Position numbers and translations under genes: made by a program. Below are positions 16,091 to 24,485 of a stretch of 64,000 bases of DNA, piece by piece (the first letter of the stretch is position 1; every line of letters starts with the position of its first letter). This DNA comes from UBA685 sp049890115 (GTDB lineage: Bacteria; Pseudomonadota; Alphaproteobacteria; Puniceispirillales; Puniceispirillaceae): NCBI GenBank assembly GCA_049890115.1, contig JBMHCC010000006.1, forward strand, positions 41,155 to 105,154. Direction: 5' to 3'. The notes beneath the pieces are model-generated. The model saw only the letters and a list, made by a program, of their open reading frames with translations, ran no database searches and was not told where the DNA came from.

Positions 16091-17560
16091 CTACATGCCA
16101 GGGCGATAATTTGGTGCTTCTTTGGTAATTGTCACATCATGCACATGGCTTTCACGCAGACCAGAACCTGTAATGCGTAAAAAGCGCGCTCTTTTTTGCA
16201 TTTCGGTTATGGTTGCAGACCCTGTATAGCCCATAGCCGCTTTCAGGCCGCCAGCTAGTTGATGAAGCACATTCGCGGCAGGCCCCTTATAGGGCACCTG
16301 CCCCTCAATCCCCTCAGGCACCATTTTCAGAGGCGTTGAAACCTCATCCTGAAAATAACGGTCTGCAGAGCCGCGTGCCATGGCACCAAGAGAGCCCATA
16401 CCACGATAAGCTTTATAAGAGCGACCCTGATAGAGATAAACCTCACCAGGTGTTTCATCTGTGCCAGCTAATAAAGAGCCAATCATCGCTGTATTAGCGC
16501 CTGCTGCCATCGCTTTTGCCAAATCACCAGAATATTTAATACCGCCATCAGCAATCACCGGAACACCCGCATCTTTGGCAGCAGCAGCAGCATCCATAAT
16601 CGCTGTTAATTGCGGCACACCAACACCAGCAACCATGCGTGTTGTACAGATAGAACCAGGCCCGATACCAACCTTAACACCATCAACACCAGCATCTATC
16701 AAGGCCTTGGCACCATCAGCTGTTGCGACATTGCCGCCAATAATATCAACATTATTTGATAATTTACGAACCGCTGCGACTGTTGTTAAGACACCTTCTG
16801 AATGGCCATGCGCGGTATCAACCACAATCACATCAGCACCAGCTTCGATTAACGCCTCAGCACGTGCAATGCCATCAGCACCAGCACCTGTGGCAGCTGC
16901 CACTAACAGCCGGCCCGCATCATCTTTTGAAGCAAGAGGATAATTTTGTGATTTTTCGATATCTTTGACTGTGATAAGGCCTGTGCAATGTTGATTTTCA
17001 TCAACCACCACAAGCTTTTCAATACGATGTTCATGTAATAATTTGCGTGCCAATCCAGCAGAAGCATCTGGTTCTATTGTGACAACATCTTTGGTCATTA
17101 ACTCAGAGACAGTTAAGTCATGATCTCTGGCAAAGCGCACATCACGATTGGTCAAAATACCAACCAGCTTATTGGCTCCATCAACCACAGGCACACCGCT
17201 AATATTATGATCAGCCATTAATGAGAGCGCATCACCAAGACGCGCATCTGGTGTGATGGTAACAGGATTGACCACCATGCCTGCTTCATATCGTTTCACA
17301 GCGGCAACTTCTGCTGCTTGTCCTTCAATAGAAAAATTCTTATGAACAACACCAATACCACCAAGCTGTGCCATAGCAATTGCCAGCCTATGTTCGGTAA
17401 CCGTATCCATGGCTGCGGAAATCAAAGGAAGTTTTAACGCAATGTTACGTGTTAGCTTGCCTGTGATATCGGTATTGGCTGGTAGAATTTCTGAATGTGC
17501 TGGCTGCAGCAACACATCATCAAAGGTCAGGGCATCTCTGATTTCAACTGATGATGTCAT
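16091..17560 (-). CDS. guaB: IMP dehydrogenase
   Basis: NAD-dependent oxidation of IMP to XMP, first committed step to GMP. The (beta/alpha)8 barrel starts LTFDDVLLQPAHSE. A CBS-domain pair occupies roughly residues 95-205 (ISGVPVVD, HRIEKLVVVDE). The catalytic loop GIGPGSICTTR carries Cys305, and the flap region follows GRSYKAYRGMGSLGAM. 489 aa, complete. Upstream is rlmE (117 bp gap with a likely promoter); downstream is guaA. Identification is certain from motifs and context. Confidence 0.98.
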   Translation of the reverse strand: MTSSVEIRDALTFDDVLLQPAHSEILPANTDITGKLTRNIALKLPLISAAMDTVTEHRLAIAMAQLGGIGVVHKNFSIEGQAAEVAAVKRYEAGMVVNPVTITPDARLGDALSLMADHNISGVPVVDGANKLVGILTNRDVRFARDHDLTVSELMTKDVVTIEPDASAGLARKLLHEHRIEKLVVVDENQHCTGLITVKDIEKSQNYPLASKDDAGRLLVAAATGAGADGIARAEALIEAGADVIVVDTAHGHSEGVLTTVAAVRKLSNNVDIIGGNVATADGAKALIDAGVDGVKVGIGPGSICTTRMVAGVGVPQLTAIMDAAAAAKDAGVPVIADGGIKYSGDLAKAMAAGANTAMIGSLLAGTDETPGEVYLYQGRSYKAYRGMGSLGAMARGSADRYFQDEVSTPLKMVPEGIEGQVPYKGPAANVLHQLAGGLKAAMGYTGSATITEMQKRARFLRITGSGLRESHVHDVTITKEAPNYRPGM

Positions 17561-17677
17561 TTTTGGGGCTGCCTTCCTCGGTCATATTCGCTTTATTACG
17601 ATAACACCGTATTAAACTAGAGTGGATGGCTCCGCACATTACAATTTATTGGCACCATCGCCTAGGGTTTTTTTCAA

Positions 17678-18439
17678 TTACTGATCTTGCGTGAGATTTT
17701 CATCATCAAGCTTATCATCTTGTGGCACAAAGCCAGTTGCCAAAATATAGGTTTCAACAGATTCGGCACGGCTGGCAGGTGGCTTGATATGGCGCACTTT
17801 TTCAAAACGTGCATGCAGTAAATCCATCAAAGGCTTTTCCGCACCACCGCGAAATGCTTTCGCCAAAAATGTGCCGCCTGGCGTCAATACCTGAATGGCA
17901 AAATCAAGCGCCAATTCAAGCAATGCCATAGTGCGCAAATGATCTGTTGCACGATGGCCTGTTGTCGCGGCTGCCATATCAGATAACACCACATCAGCTT
18001 TGCCATCAATTGCCTGAAAGACAGAATCTAGCATGGCATCATCTGTAATATCACCCACTAAAATATGCGCCCCGCCAATGGGGTCAGTTTCCAGCAAATC
18101 AATACCAACCAGCGCACCGTGGCCCTTATTCAGGCGGATTTTCTCTGAGACAATCTGCAACCAGCCACCAGGTGCACATCCCAAATCAACAACCCGCATA
18201 TGAGGCTGCAAGAAAGGATAACGCTCTTCCATCTGCTCTAGCTTAATCGCAGCACGAGAGCGTAGACCGCGACGATGCGTTTCTTGGACATAAGGGTCAT
18301 TTAACTGGCGTTCAATCCAGCGATTTGACGATGATTTACGTGAGCGCATATTGCGCGGTGTTTGCGTTAAACCAGCATGACCACGATAGGACCGCCCAGA
18401 GCTGCCTTTTGGCTTGCCTGATTTGCCTGTCCGTCTCAT
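17678..18439 (-). CDS. rlmE: 23S rRNA (uridine-2'-O)-methyltransferase
   Basis: RlmE (FtsJ/RrmJ) methylates U2552 of 23S rRNA late in 50S assembly. The basic N-terminal tail (SSGRSYRGHAG, RSRKSSSNRW) is typical of alphaproteobacterial homologues. The catalytic core shows RAAIKLEQ (Lys of the K-D-K-E tetrad), motif I VVDLGCAPGGWLQ, LSDMAAATTGHRATDH (Asp) and GGTFLAKAFRGG (Lys). 253 aa. It precedes guaB on the minus strand and follows the RND efflux operon by about 55 bp. Confidence 0.93.
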   Translation of the reverse strand: MRRTGKSGKPKGSSGRSYRGHAGLTQTPRNMRSRKSSSNRWIERQLNDPYVQETHRRGLRSRAAIKLEQMEERYPFLQPHMRVVDLGCAPGGWLQIVSEKIRLNKGHGALVGIDLLETDPIGGAHILVGDITDDAMLDSVFQAIDGKADVVLSDMAAATTGHRATDHLRTMALLELALDFAIQVLTPGGTFLAKAFRGGAEKPLMDLLHARFEKVRHIKPPASRAESVETYILATGFVPQDDKLDDENLTQDQ

Positions 18440-18494
18440 CTTATCCCCTTTTCACCCCAGCCTCATGACCAACTTTAGTCACTATTAGTCGCCG

Positions 18495-21400
18495 TTAGTC
18501 ACTGGCTTTTTGCACATTACCACCAGAGCCTAGACGGCGCAAAGGTGACAATAATCGCTTCACAAGCTGTTCTAAATCACGGCCAATGCCTAATGTTGCT
18601 GGCACAAGGAATAACACCAAAGCAGTGGTAACCGCCAGCCCAAAGACGATTGTGGTGGCCATTGGGATCAAAAACTGTGCTTGCAACGATGTTTCAAACA
18701 TCAAAGTTGATAGGCCGCCAATGGTCGTCATTGAGGTTAATAAGACAGGTCGCAAGCGATCTGTGGCACCTGACACGACTGACTGCTCAAAAGCACCATC
18801 TAGCTCTTCGAGCCGTCTTTCAATGGTAGCGACCAGAATAATCGAATTATTCACCACAATACCAGACAGGGCAATCAGCGCGAATAGAGACAGGATATTC
18901 ATTGATAATCCCATCACATAATGACCAACCACAGCACCAATGAGGCCAAAAGGTATCATAATCATCACGGCAAACGGCCTGCTCCAGCTGGAAAAGACCC
19001 ATGCTAAGATGACATAGATACAAAGTAAGGCAAGTGTGCCACCTGTTGACATATCAGCAAAGGCTTCACCTTGTTCTTGGTCACGCCCATCAAAGCGGAA
19101 CCGCAGGCCTTTTGATGCCACATCCTCAGCCAAACCATCGTTCAACAAAGCTTCTTTTGCCTGTGAGGTTGTGATGATTTTATCGTCTAGGTCACCTTGG
19201 ATAGCGACCTCACGGAACCCATCTTGGCGGCGCACAACACTAAAGCCTAGACGTGGTTCAATAGTTGCCACATCTGCCAAATCAACAATGCTGCCTTGCG
19301 GTGTGATAAGGGTCAAGTCACCAAGCGAATCTGTGGCAATATCGCCCTTTGGCAATGCCAGACGCACTGTGACTTCTTCATCGCCACGCGGGAAGCGTTT
19401 CACCACCGCCCCATCAAGCGCAGAGCGCACCTGGTTACCAACAGATGAGACCGTAAAGCCAAGCGACCTGCCAAAAGAAGTCAGCCTGATAATGCGTTCT
19501 TCAGCCCCATAATCCAGATTTTCATCAATATCAGTCGTGCCTGGCAAGGCATCAACAATCTGAACAATATCCAGAGCGCTGGATTTCAGCAATTCCAGAT
19601 CATTCCCCATAAGACGGATATCTAATTCACGCCCTGGCGGCCCGCCAGCAGGCGCTCTGACAATCAGCCGCTCCAGCCCTGGCTTTGGCTGAATTTCAGC
19701 ACGCAAAGCTTCGATAAAACTATCAACACGAACAGAGCGTTCATCAGCTGTTTTCAGCTCAATCACCATCCCAGCTAGTAATTCATTCGCACCACCTGTT
19801 GGTGTGCCTTGATCTCCTGAAAAACTGCCACCAATCTTGGAATAGGCAAAAGAAATCAGCTCGCTATTATCCTGTGTCAGCCGCTCTTCAACGGTATCAA
19901 GGGCGCGTTCAACCTCTTCCAGCATGGTTGCGGTCTGGCTGCGTGTGGAGCCTGAGGCCATGGTCACATTGGCAAAGACACGATCAGCTTCTGGGGCAGA
20001 GAAAAAGACGAAATTCACCCGTCCGCCTGCCATCATACCAACCGCAAATAGCAAAAGACCTATTGCAAAAGCAAAGGTGACATAGCGGAAACGGAACGCT
20101 GCTAGTACCAAATTATAGAAAATAGCATCGCGGAAATAATTAAAACCAGCATCGAAATTGCGTCTAAACCAGCTTGGCTGCTGTCTTTTGGACGCGCCAT
20201 AATGCGCTAAATGGGCTGGCAGAATAAAGAAACATTCGACCAAAGATGCCACAAGCACAGCGCATACCACAGCTGGAATTGCGCCAATAATCACCCCAAT
20301 AATGCCTTTGACCATAAAGAGTGGCAAAAAGGCAGCGACCGTTGTCAACATGGCAGAAATAACAGGTGGCCCCATTCTCTTTGCTGCCAAAACAGACGCC
20401 TCTGAAATCGGTAAATTGCGTTTTTGTTTCAAATATTCGGCATGTTCACCAATGACAATCGCATCATCAACCACAATCCCAAGTGCCATGATAAGACCAA
20501 ATAACGAGATCATATTAATTGATTGACCAGATATCAGCATCACTGAGAATGTCGCCAAAAACGCAACCGGAATACCAGCAGCAACCCAGAAAGCAACACG
20601 TGCTGATAGGAATAAAAACAGCACGATTGTCACAATTAATAGACCGCCTATGCCGTTTTTGATCATCAGGTTAATACGCTCTGAGATCAGAACAGCTGCA
20701 ATTTCATGCTGATCAAGAGATAGGTTTTCTGGCAATTCTGCTTGCTTGTCTTTGACATAGTCCTGAACCAGCTGATTGACTGTCAAAGAATCTGATGTCT
20801 TGCCACGCTGCACATGCAATTCAACAGCTGGCTGGCCTTTATGATATTGCAAGATAGCAGGCATCTGATAGGTATCAGTGACAGTTGCCACATCGCCAAG
20901 CAACACATTACTGCCATCGGCACGCGCCAGAATTTCAATTTCGCGGTACCCATTGGCATCTTTTTCAAGACCAAGAGAGCGCACACGCAACGCACCATCA
21001 GCAAAACGCCCTGCTGGCACATCAACAGAAACAGAACTGATGGCAGATGATATCGCATTCAAGGTCAGACCAAGGCGAGAGAGTTCATCTTCATTTATCT
21101 CAATCAAAATTTCTTCAGATGGCAGACCTAGAATATCAACCTTATCAACACCAATTTGCAGCAAATCTTCTTTGATGCCTTTTGCATAGAAACGCAGAGC
21201 ATCTATGGGAAATGGACCATGCAGCACAATGCGGGTAATCGTATCGCTAAATTCACCCTTAATCACTTTTGGTGCTTCAGCTTCTAGCGGGAAATCAACC
21301 TGCCCAACTGCTGCCTCAACATCTGCCAATGCTTTTTGCATATCAGTGCCAAATTCAAATTCAACCTGTGTCTGGCCAATGCCTTCAAATGAGGTTGATG

Positions 21401-21647
21401 AGACTTTTTTCACATTGGCAATGGTGCGTAATTCAGGCTCTAATGGCTGAATGATATTGCTATCAACATCTTCAGCTGTCGCACCAGACCAGACCACCGA
21501 CACAGCCACAATTTCAACATCAACATCTGGGAAGAATTGACGGTTCAGGCGGTCAGCTGAAATGATGCCTGTGATGATCATCACCACCATCACAATATTA
21601 GCAGCCGTGCGATGCCTTGCGAAAAATTCAATCATATTTGCAAACAT
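18495..21647 (-). CDS. RND family efflux permease (AcrB/HAE1-like)
   Basis: Inner-membrane proton-driven efflux pump of 1050 aa, normal length for the family. The first helix is followed by a periplasmic domain starting FFPDVDVEIVAVSV. Helix 4 carries the proton-relay acidic pair in ALGIVVDDAIVIGE. The second half mirrors this with the ALSGIVVNNSIILV segment. It lies 24 bp downstream of its membrane-fusion protein gene, so the two form a tripartite pump with an outer-membrane channel encoded elsewhere. The patterning fits the MdtC/CzcA-neighbouring group of multidrug pumps; substrate cannot be inferred. Confidence 0.93.
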   Translation of the reverse strand: MFANMIEFFARHRTAANIVMVVMIITGIISADRLNRQFFPDVDVEIVAVSVVWSGATAEDVDSNIIQPLEPELRTIANVKKVSSTSFEGIGQTQVEFEFGTDMQKALADVEAAVGQVDFPLEAEAPKVIKGEFSDTITRIVLHGPFPIDALRFYAKGIKEDLLQIGVDKVDILGLPSEEILIEINEDELSRLGLTLNAISSAISSVSVDVPAGRFADGALRVRSLGLEKDANGYREIEILARADGSNVLLGDVATVTDTYQMPAILQYHKGQPAVELHVQRGKTSDSLTVNQLVQDYVKDKQAELPENLSLDQHEIAAVLISERINLMIKNGIGGLLIVTIVLFLFLSARVAFWVAAGIPVAFLATFSVMLISGQSINMISLFGLIMALGIVVDDAIVIGEHAEYLKQKRNLPISEASVLAAKRMGPPVISAMLTTVAAFLPLFMVKGIIGVIIGAIPAVVCAVLVASLVECFFILPAHLAHYGASKRQQPSWFRRNFDAGFNYFRDAIFYNLVLAAFRFRYVTFAFAIGLLLFAVGMMAGGRVNFVFFSAPEADRVFANVTMASGSTRSQTATMLEEVERALDTVEERLTQDNSELISFAYSKIGGSFSGDQGTPTGGANELLAGMVIELKTADERSVRVDSFIEALRAEIQPKPGLERLIVRAPAGGPPGRELDIRLMGNDLELLKSSALDIVQIVDALPGTTDIDENLDYGAEERIIRLTSFGRSLGFTVSSVGNQVRSALDGAVVKRFPRGDEEVTVRLALPKGDIATDSLGDLTLITPQGSIVDLADVATIEPRLGFSVVRRQDGFREVAIQGDLDDKIITTSQAKEALLNDGLAEDVASKGLRFRFDGRDQEQGEAFADMSTGGTLALLCIYVILAWVFSSWSRPFAVMIMIPFGLIGAVVGHYVMGLSMNILSLFALIALSGIVVNNSIILVATIERRLEELDGAFEQSVVSGATDRLRPVLLTSMTTIGGLSTLMFETSLQAQFLIPMATTIVFGLAVTTALVLFLVPATLGIGRDLEQLVKRLLSPLRRLGSGGNVQKASD

Positions 21648-21671
21648 ATGCTGACTCCCTAGCGCATTCGC

Positions 21672-22841
21672 TTAAGATGCTTTGGCGCTTTGAACACGCA
21701 CGCCATCACCAATGGCTGGCAATCTGGTTGCAATTAAAACCTCACCATCAGACAGGCCAGTGACATAGATCTCACCTGGCGCACGATGAACCACCTCAAC
21801 CTGTTTTGATATAGCGATGCCGTCACTATTCACATAAACCAAATTGTCACCAAATAAGGCCTCTTCTGGGATCTTTGCGACATTATCAAATGACCTGCCA
21901 ATGAAATTGACTTTGACATAAGCGCCTGGCCTGATTGGTGATTTTTCGCCATCAATCAGCTCAGCATACAGCCTGCCGCCGCCATCAATTTTATCAAGCT
22001 CGGCATTTGTACGTGAAATAAAGGCTTTTGCTTTTGCCACATCGCGCGCGCCTGATTGCCAAATCACTTCAACAGTCTGGCCAAGCAAAGCTGGGGCATT
22101 GGCATAGATTTCCGCCTTTACCACAAACGGCACTTCCATAGAAGATGGGTCAGTAATGCGCACCACAGGCACTGATTGCGATGCAATTTGACCAAGCCCG
22201 ATATTAACAGCAGATAGCGTGCCTGCAAATGGGGCTGTTAATTCTGAATCTTCAATATCTTTCAAACGTGAGCGTTCAGCGACCTGGAATTGCGCCAGGC
22301 GTGAACGTGCAGCAATCAGCTGACTTTCTGTCACTGTCACAGATAATTCTGCATCATCAAGATTAGCATCTGACACAACATTTTTAGCAGCCATGCGCTT
22401 TGTTCTAGCAAGTGTTTTTTCACGCAAAGCCAACTGCTTTTCAAGCGATGCAATCTGTGCCATCTCGCCTGCTATCTGGACACGTAATTCATCTAAGGCA
22501 AGCTGATAGCGCGCTGTATCTAGCTTCACCAATATCTCACCAGCTTTCACCTTGGCACCATTTAACAAAGATGGTGATACCCAATTCACCTCTCCAGACA
22601 CAACAAAGCGCAACTCAGCTTGGCGTGATGCTACAACTGTGCCAAATGCGCTTTCAACTGGCTGTGCTGCCCCATTGGTCACGCTAAATTCTTTGATCGT
22701 CCAAATTTGGGGCCTTGCTGTTTCAGCTTCGACCACAGGTTTGGTTGACAAGAGGTAATTATAGAGTGCGATAAAGCCGCCAAGGACGATGAGTGCTGGC
22801 AAACCGCGCACCAAAAAACCAACTATAATTTTCTTTATCAT
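21672..22841 (-). CDS. RND efflux periplasmic adaptor (membrane fusion protein)
   Basis: 389-aa adaptor that bridges the RND pump and an outer-membrane channel. An N-terminal membrane anchor (RGLPALIVLGGFIALYNYLL) is followed by the split lipoyl domain (GEVNWVSPSLLNGAKVKAGE, later LTAPFAGTLSAVNIGLG). Between these lies an alpha-helical hairpin rich in coiled-coil (IASLEKQLALREKTLARTK). Beta-barrel and membrane-proximal domains follow. It is the first gene of the minus-strand efflux operon. The upstream intergenic region, shared with a divergent MATE pump, carries an inverted repeat that could be a common operator. Confidence 0.9.
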   Translation of the reverse strand: MIKKIIVGFLVRGLPALIVLGGFIALYNYLLSTKPVVEAETARPQIWTIKEFSVTNGAAQPVESAFGTVVASRQAELRFVVSGEVNWVSPSLLNGAKVKAGEILVKLDTARYQLALDELRVQIAGEMAQIASLEKQLALREKTLARTKRMAAKNVVSDANLDDAELSVTVTESQLIAARSRLAQFQVAERSRLKDIEDSELTAPFAGTLSAVNIGLGQIASQSVPVVRITDPSSMEVPFVVKAEIYANAPALLGQTVEVIWQSGARDVAKAKAFISRTNAELDKIDGGGRLYAELIDGEKSPIRPGAYVKVNFIGRSFDNVAKIPEEALFGDNLVYVNSDGIAISKQVEVVHRAPGEIYVTGLSDGEVLIATRLPAIGDGVRVQSAKAS

Positions 22842-22872
22842 AACGAGTCCTGATTTTATTAAATTGCCGTAA

Positions 22873-22892
22873 GCGCTCAGGCAAATGAGCGC
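22873..22892. promoter_or_regulatory. Inverted repeat in the divergent efflux promoter region
   Basis: GCGCTC and GAGCGC are separated by 8 nt, about 32 bp upstream of the RND adaptor start and about 200 bp from the divergent MATE gene. It is a candidate operator for a drug-responsive repressor. No regulator gene is adjacent, so this is only a position worth testing. Confidence 0.35.
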
Positions 22893-23074
22893 AGTCAGAT
22901 GATTATCTTATTGTTGTAAGTTACGTGAAAGGCAGGGTTTTGGATGATTACAAACCCGGCTATCAATCCGTTTTATCTTGGCACAGGTAATAGCCTGATT
23001 AAACTCATAAATGCAACCTTATATTGTGTAAAATGGTACTGGTCACATCTGGTTATTTCAGGCAAAAAGAGGGG

Positions 23075-24469
23075 ATGAAGATACTCTATATACCAGCATC
23101 ATTTGTTTCAATGTCAGCCATGTGGAAATTGCTGCTGCTTGCGCTGCCATTAATGGGCTCTCAATTAGCCTCTATTGGGATCATGACAGCTGATATTATC
23201 ATGATGGGGCAATTAAGCGCCTTTGATCTGGCAGCTGGCTCTCTTGGCATCCGATTTTATCAACCTTTTTACTTCTTTGCGCTTGGTCTAACAGCTGTCA
23301 TATCACCGATGATAGCACAGGCCATTGGTGCCAAAGACAGACAGGCAGCAAGGCGCACATTTCGCGGCGGGCTGGTAATAGGCCTCATTGCTGGTGTGAT
23401 TTTCACCCCTATTGTCATTAATGGCGCACCTGTCTTAATCGCGCTTGGTCAAGATGAGGCCGTATCATATCACGCGCGTGATTTTCTATTCTGGACAGCT
23501 TTATCTCTGCCTGTTTTCTTCACCTATTTGATTTTGCGTTTTTTCATGATGGGCAATCAGCATACCACTGCCCAATTTCTCACAACACTTGGCGGTTTGC
23601 TTGTTAATATTGTGCTAAATCCTATTTTGGCTCATGGTTATTTTGGCAGTCCCGCATTAGGGTTATCTGGCATCGCTATTGCCACTTTGATCAGCTATTG
23701 TCTGATGTGTGTCTGTTTGATTATCTATATTAATTGGCATCGTGATTTTGCTGATTTGGAGCCCTTTGTCAGATTATGGCGCATTGATTTTCAGCTTGTG
23801 TTGCGGATTATCCGTATCGGCCTTCCTAATGCGGTGATTATCATGTCTGAAACTGGGATGTTTGTTGTTGCTGGTTTGATGATTGGCACATTTGGCACAG
23901 CGGCATTAGTGGCAACAGGTATTGCCAATCAGGTTGCGGCAATCACTTTCATGATACCGCTGGCTGTCTCGCAAGCAAGTGCGGTGCTGGTTGGTGGTGC
24001 TGCTGGTCGTAATCATTATCAGGATCTGGCAGTTTATGGCTGGTCAGCCCATCTGCTTGGCTTTTGTGTCGCTGTGCCAATGACACTTATCTATATTCTA
24101 TTTCCCCATCAGATTGCTGGTTTGTTTATTGCCCCTGAAGATGCGCTTTATGATGACGCTATCCCTCTTATTTTGGCGATGTTTGTATTTGTTGGTATAT
24201 TTCAGCTTGTTGACGGTCTGCAAGCCATTGGCACAGCAAAATTACGTGGTCTCAATGATACCAAATGGCCAGCGGTGATTGCGTTATTTTCCTATTGGGT
24301 GATCGGGATAGGCAGCGCGTTTATGCTGGCATTTTATTTCGGATTTGGACCGGCTTCTGTATGGGCAGGGTTAGGGTTTGGGCTTTTCATGGCGTCCATT
24401 TTATTAACGCTGCGCTGGCAGTTGCAATTACGCCAGATTGCAGGCGGCAGACCGATTTTGATGATGTGA
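23075..24469 (+). CDS. MATE family efflux transporter (NorM-like)
   Basis: Multidrug/Na+ or H+ antiporter with about twelve helices. The typical entry LLLLALPLMGSQLASIGIMTADIIMMGQLS is visible near the N-terminus, then the repeat-two counterpart IRIGLPNAVIIMSETGMF. The reading frame is open further upstream from a TTG at 23024. ATG 23075 has a purine-rich AAAGAGGGG immediately before it, and ATG 23111 (MSAMWK) would also make a normal protein, so the start is uncertain. It is divergent from the RND operon and 16 bp before glnE, with which it may be co-transcribed. Confidence 0.88.
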   Translation: MKILYIPASFVSMSAMWKLLLLALPLMGSQLASIGIMTADIIMMGQLSAFDLAAGSLGIRFYQPFYFFALGLTAVISPMIAQAIGAKDRQAARRTFRGGLVIGLIAGVIFTPIVINGAPVLIALGQDEAVSYHARDFLFWTALSLPVFFTYLILRFFMMGNQHTTAQFLTTLGGLLVNIVLNPILAHGYFGSPALGLSGIAIATLISYCLMCVCLIIYINWHRDFADLEPFVRLWRIDFQLVLRIIRIGLPNAVIIMSETGMFVVAGLMIGTFGTAALVATGIANQVAAITFMIPLAVSQASAVLVGGAAGRNHYQDLAVYGWSAHLLGFCVAVPMTLIYILFPHQIAGLFIAPEDALYDDAIPLILAMFVFVGIFQLVDGLQAIGTAKLRGLNDTKWPAVIALFSYWVIGIGSAFMLAFYFGFGPASVWAGLGFGLFMASILLTLRWQLQLRQIAGGRPILMM

Positions 24470-24485
24470 TGATAGGGGGTATGAG

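Noticed and set aside
16461..16943. Long open frame antisense to guaB
   Set aside because: It exists because of the codon pattern of guaB; it lacks a ribosome site and composition is that of a shadow frame.
19036..19512. Long open frame antisense to the RND permease
   Set aside because: Same reason: antisense shadow of a clearly conserved protein, no family resemblance.
22873..22892. The inverted repeat as a terminator
   Set aside because: It lies in a divergent promoter region with no U-tract on either side, so an operator role is more likely than termination.
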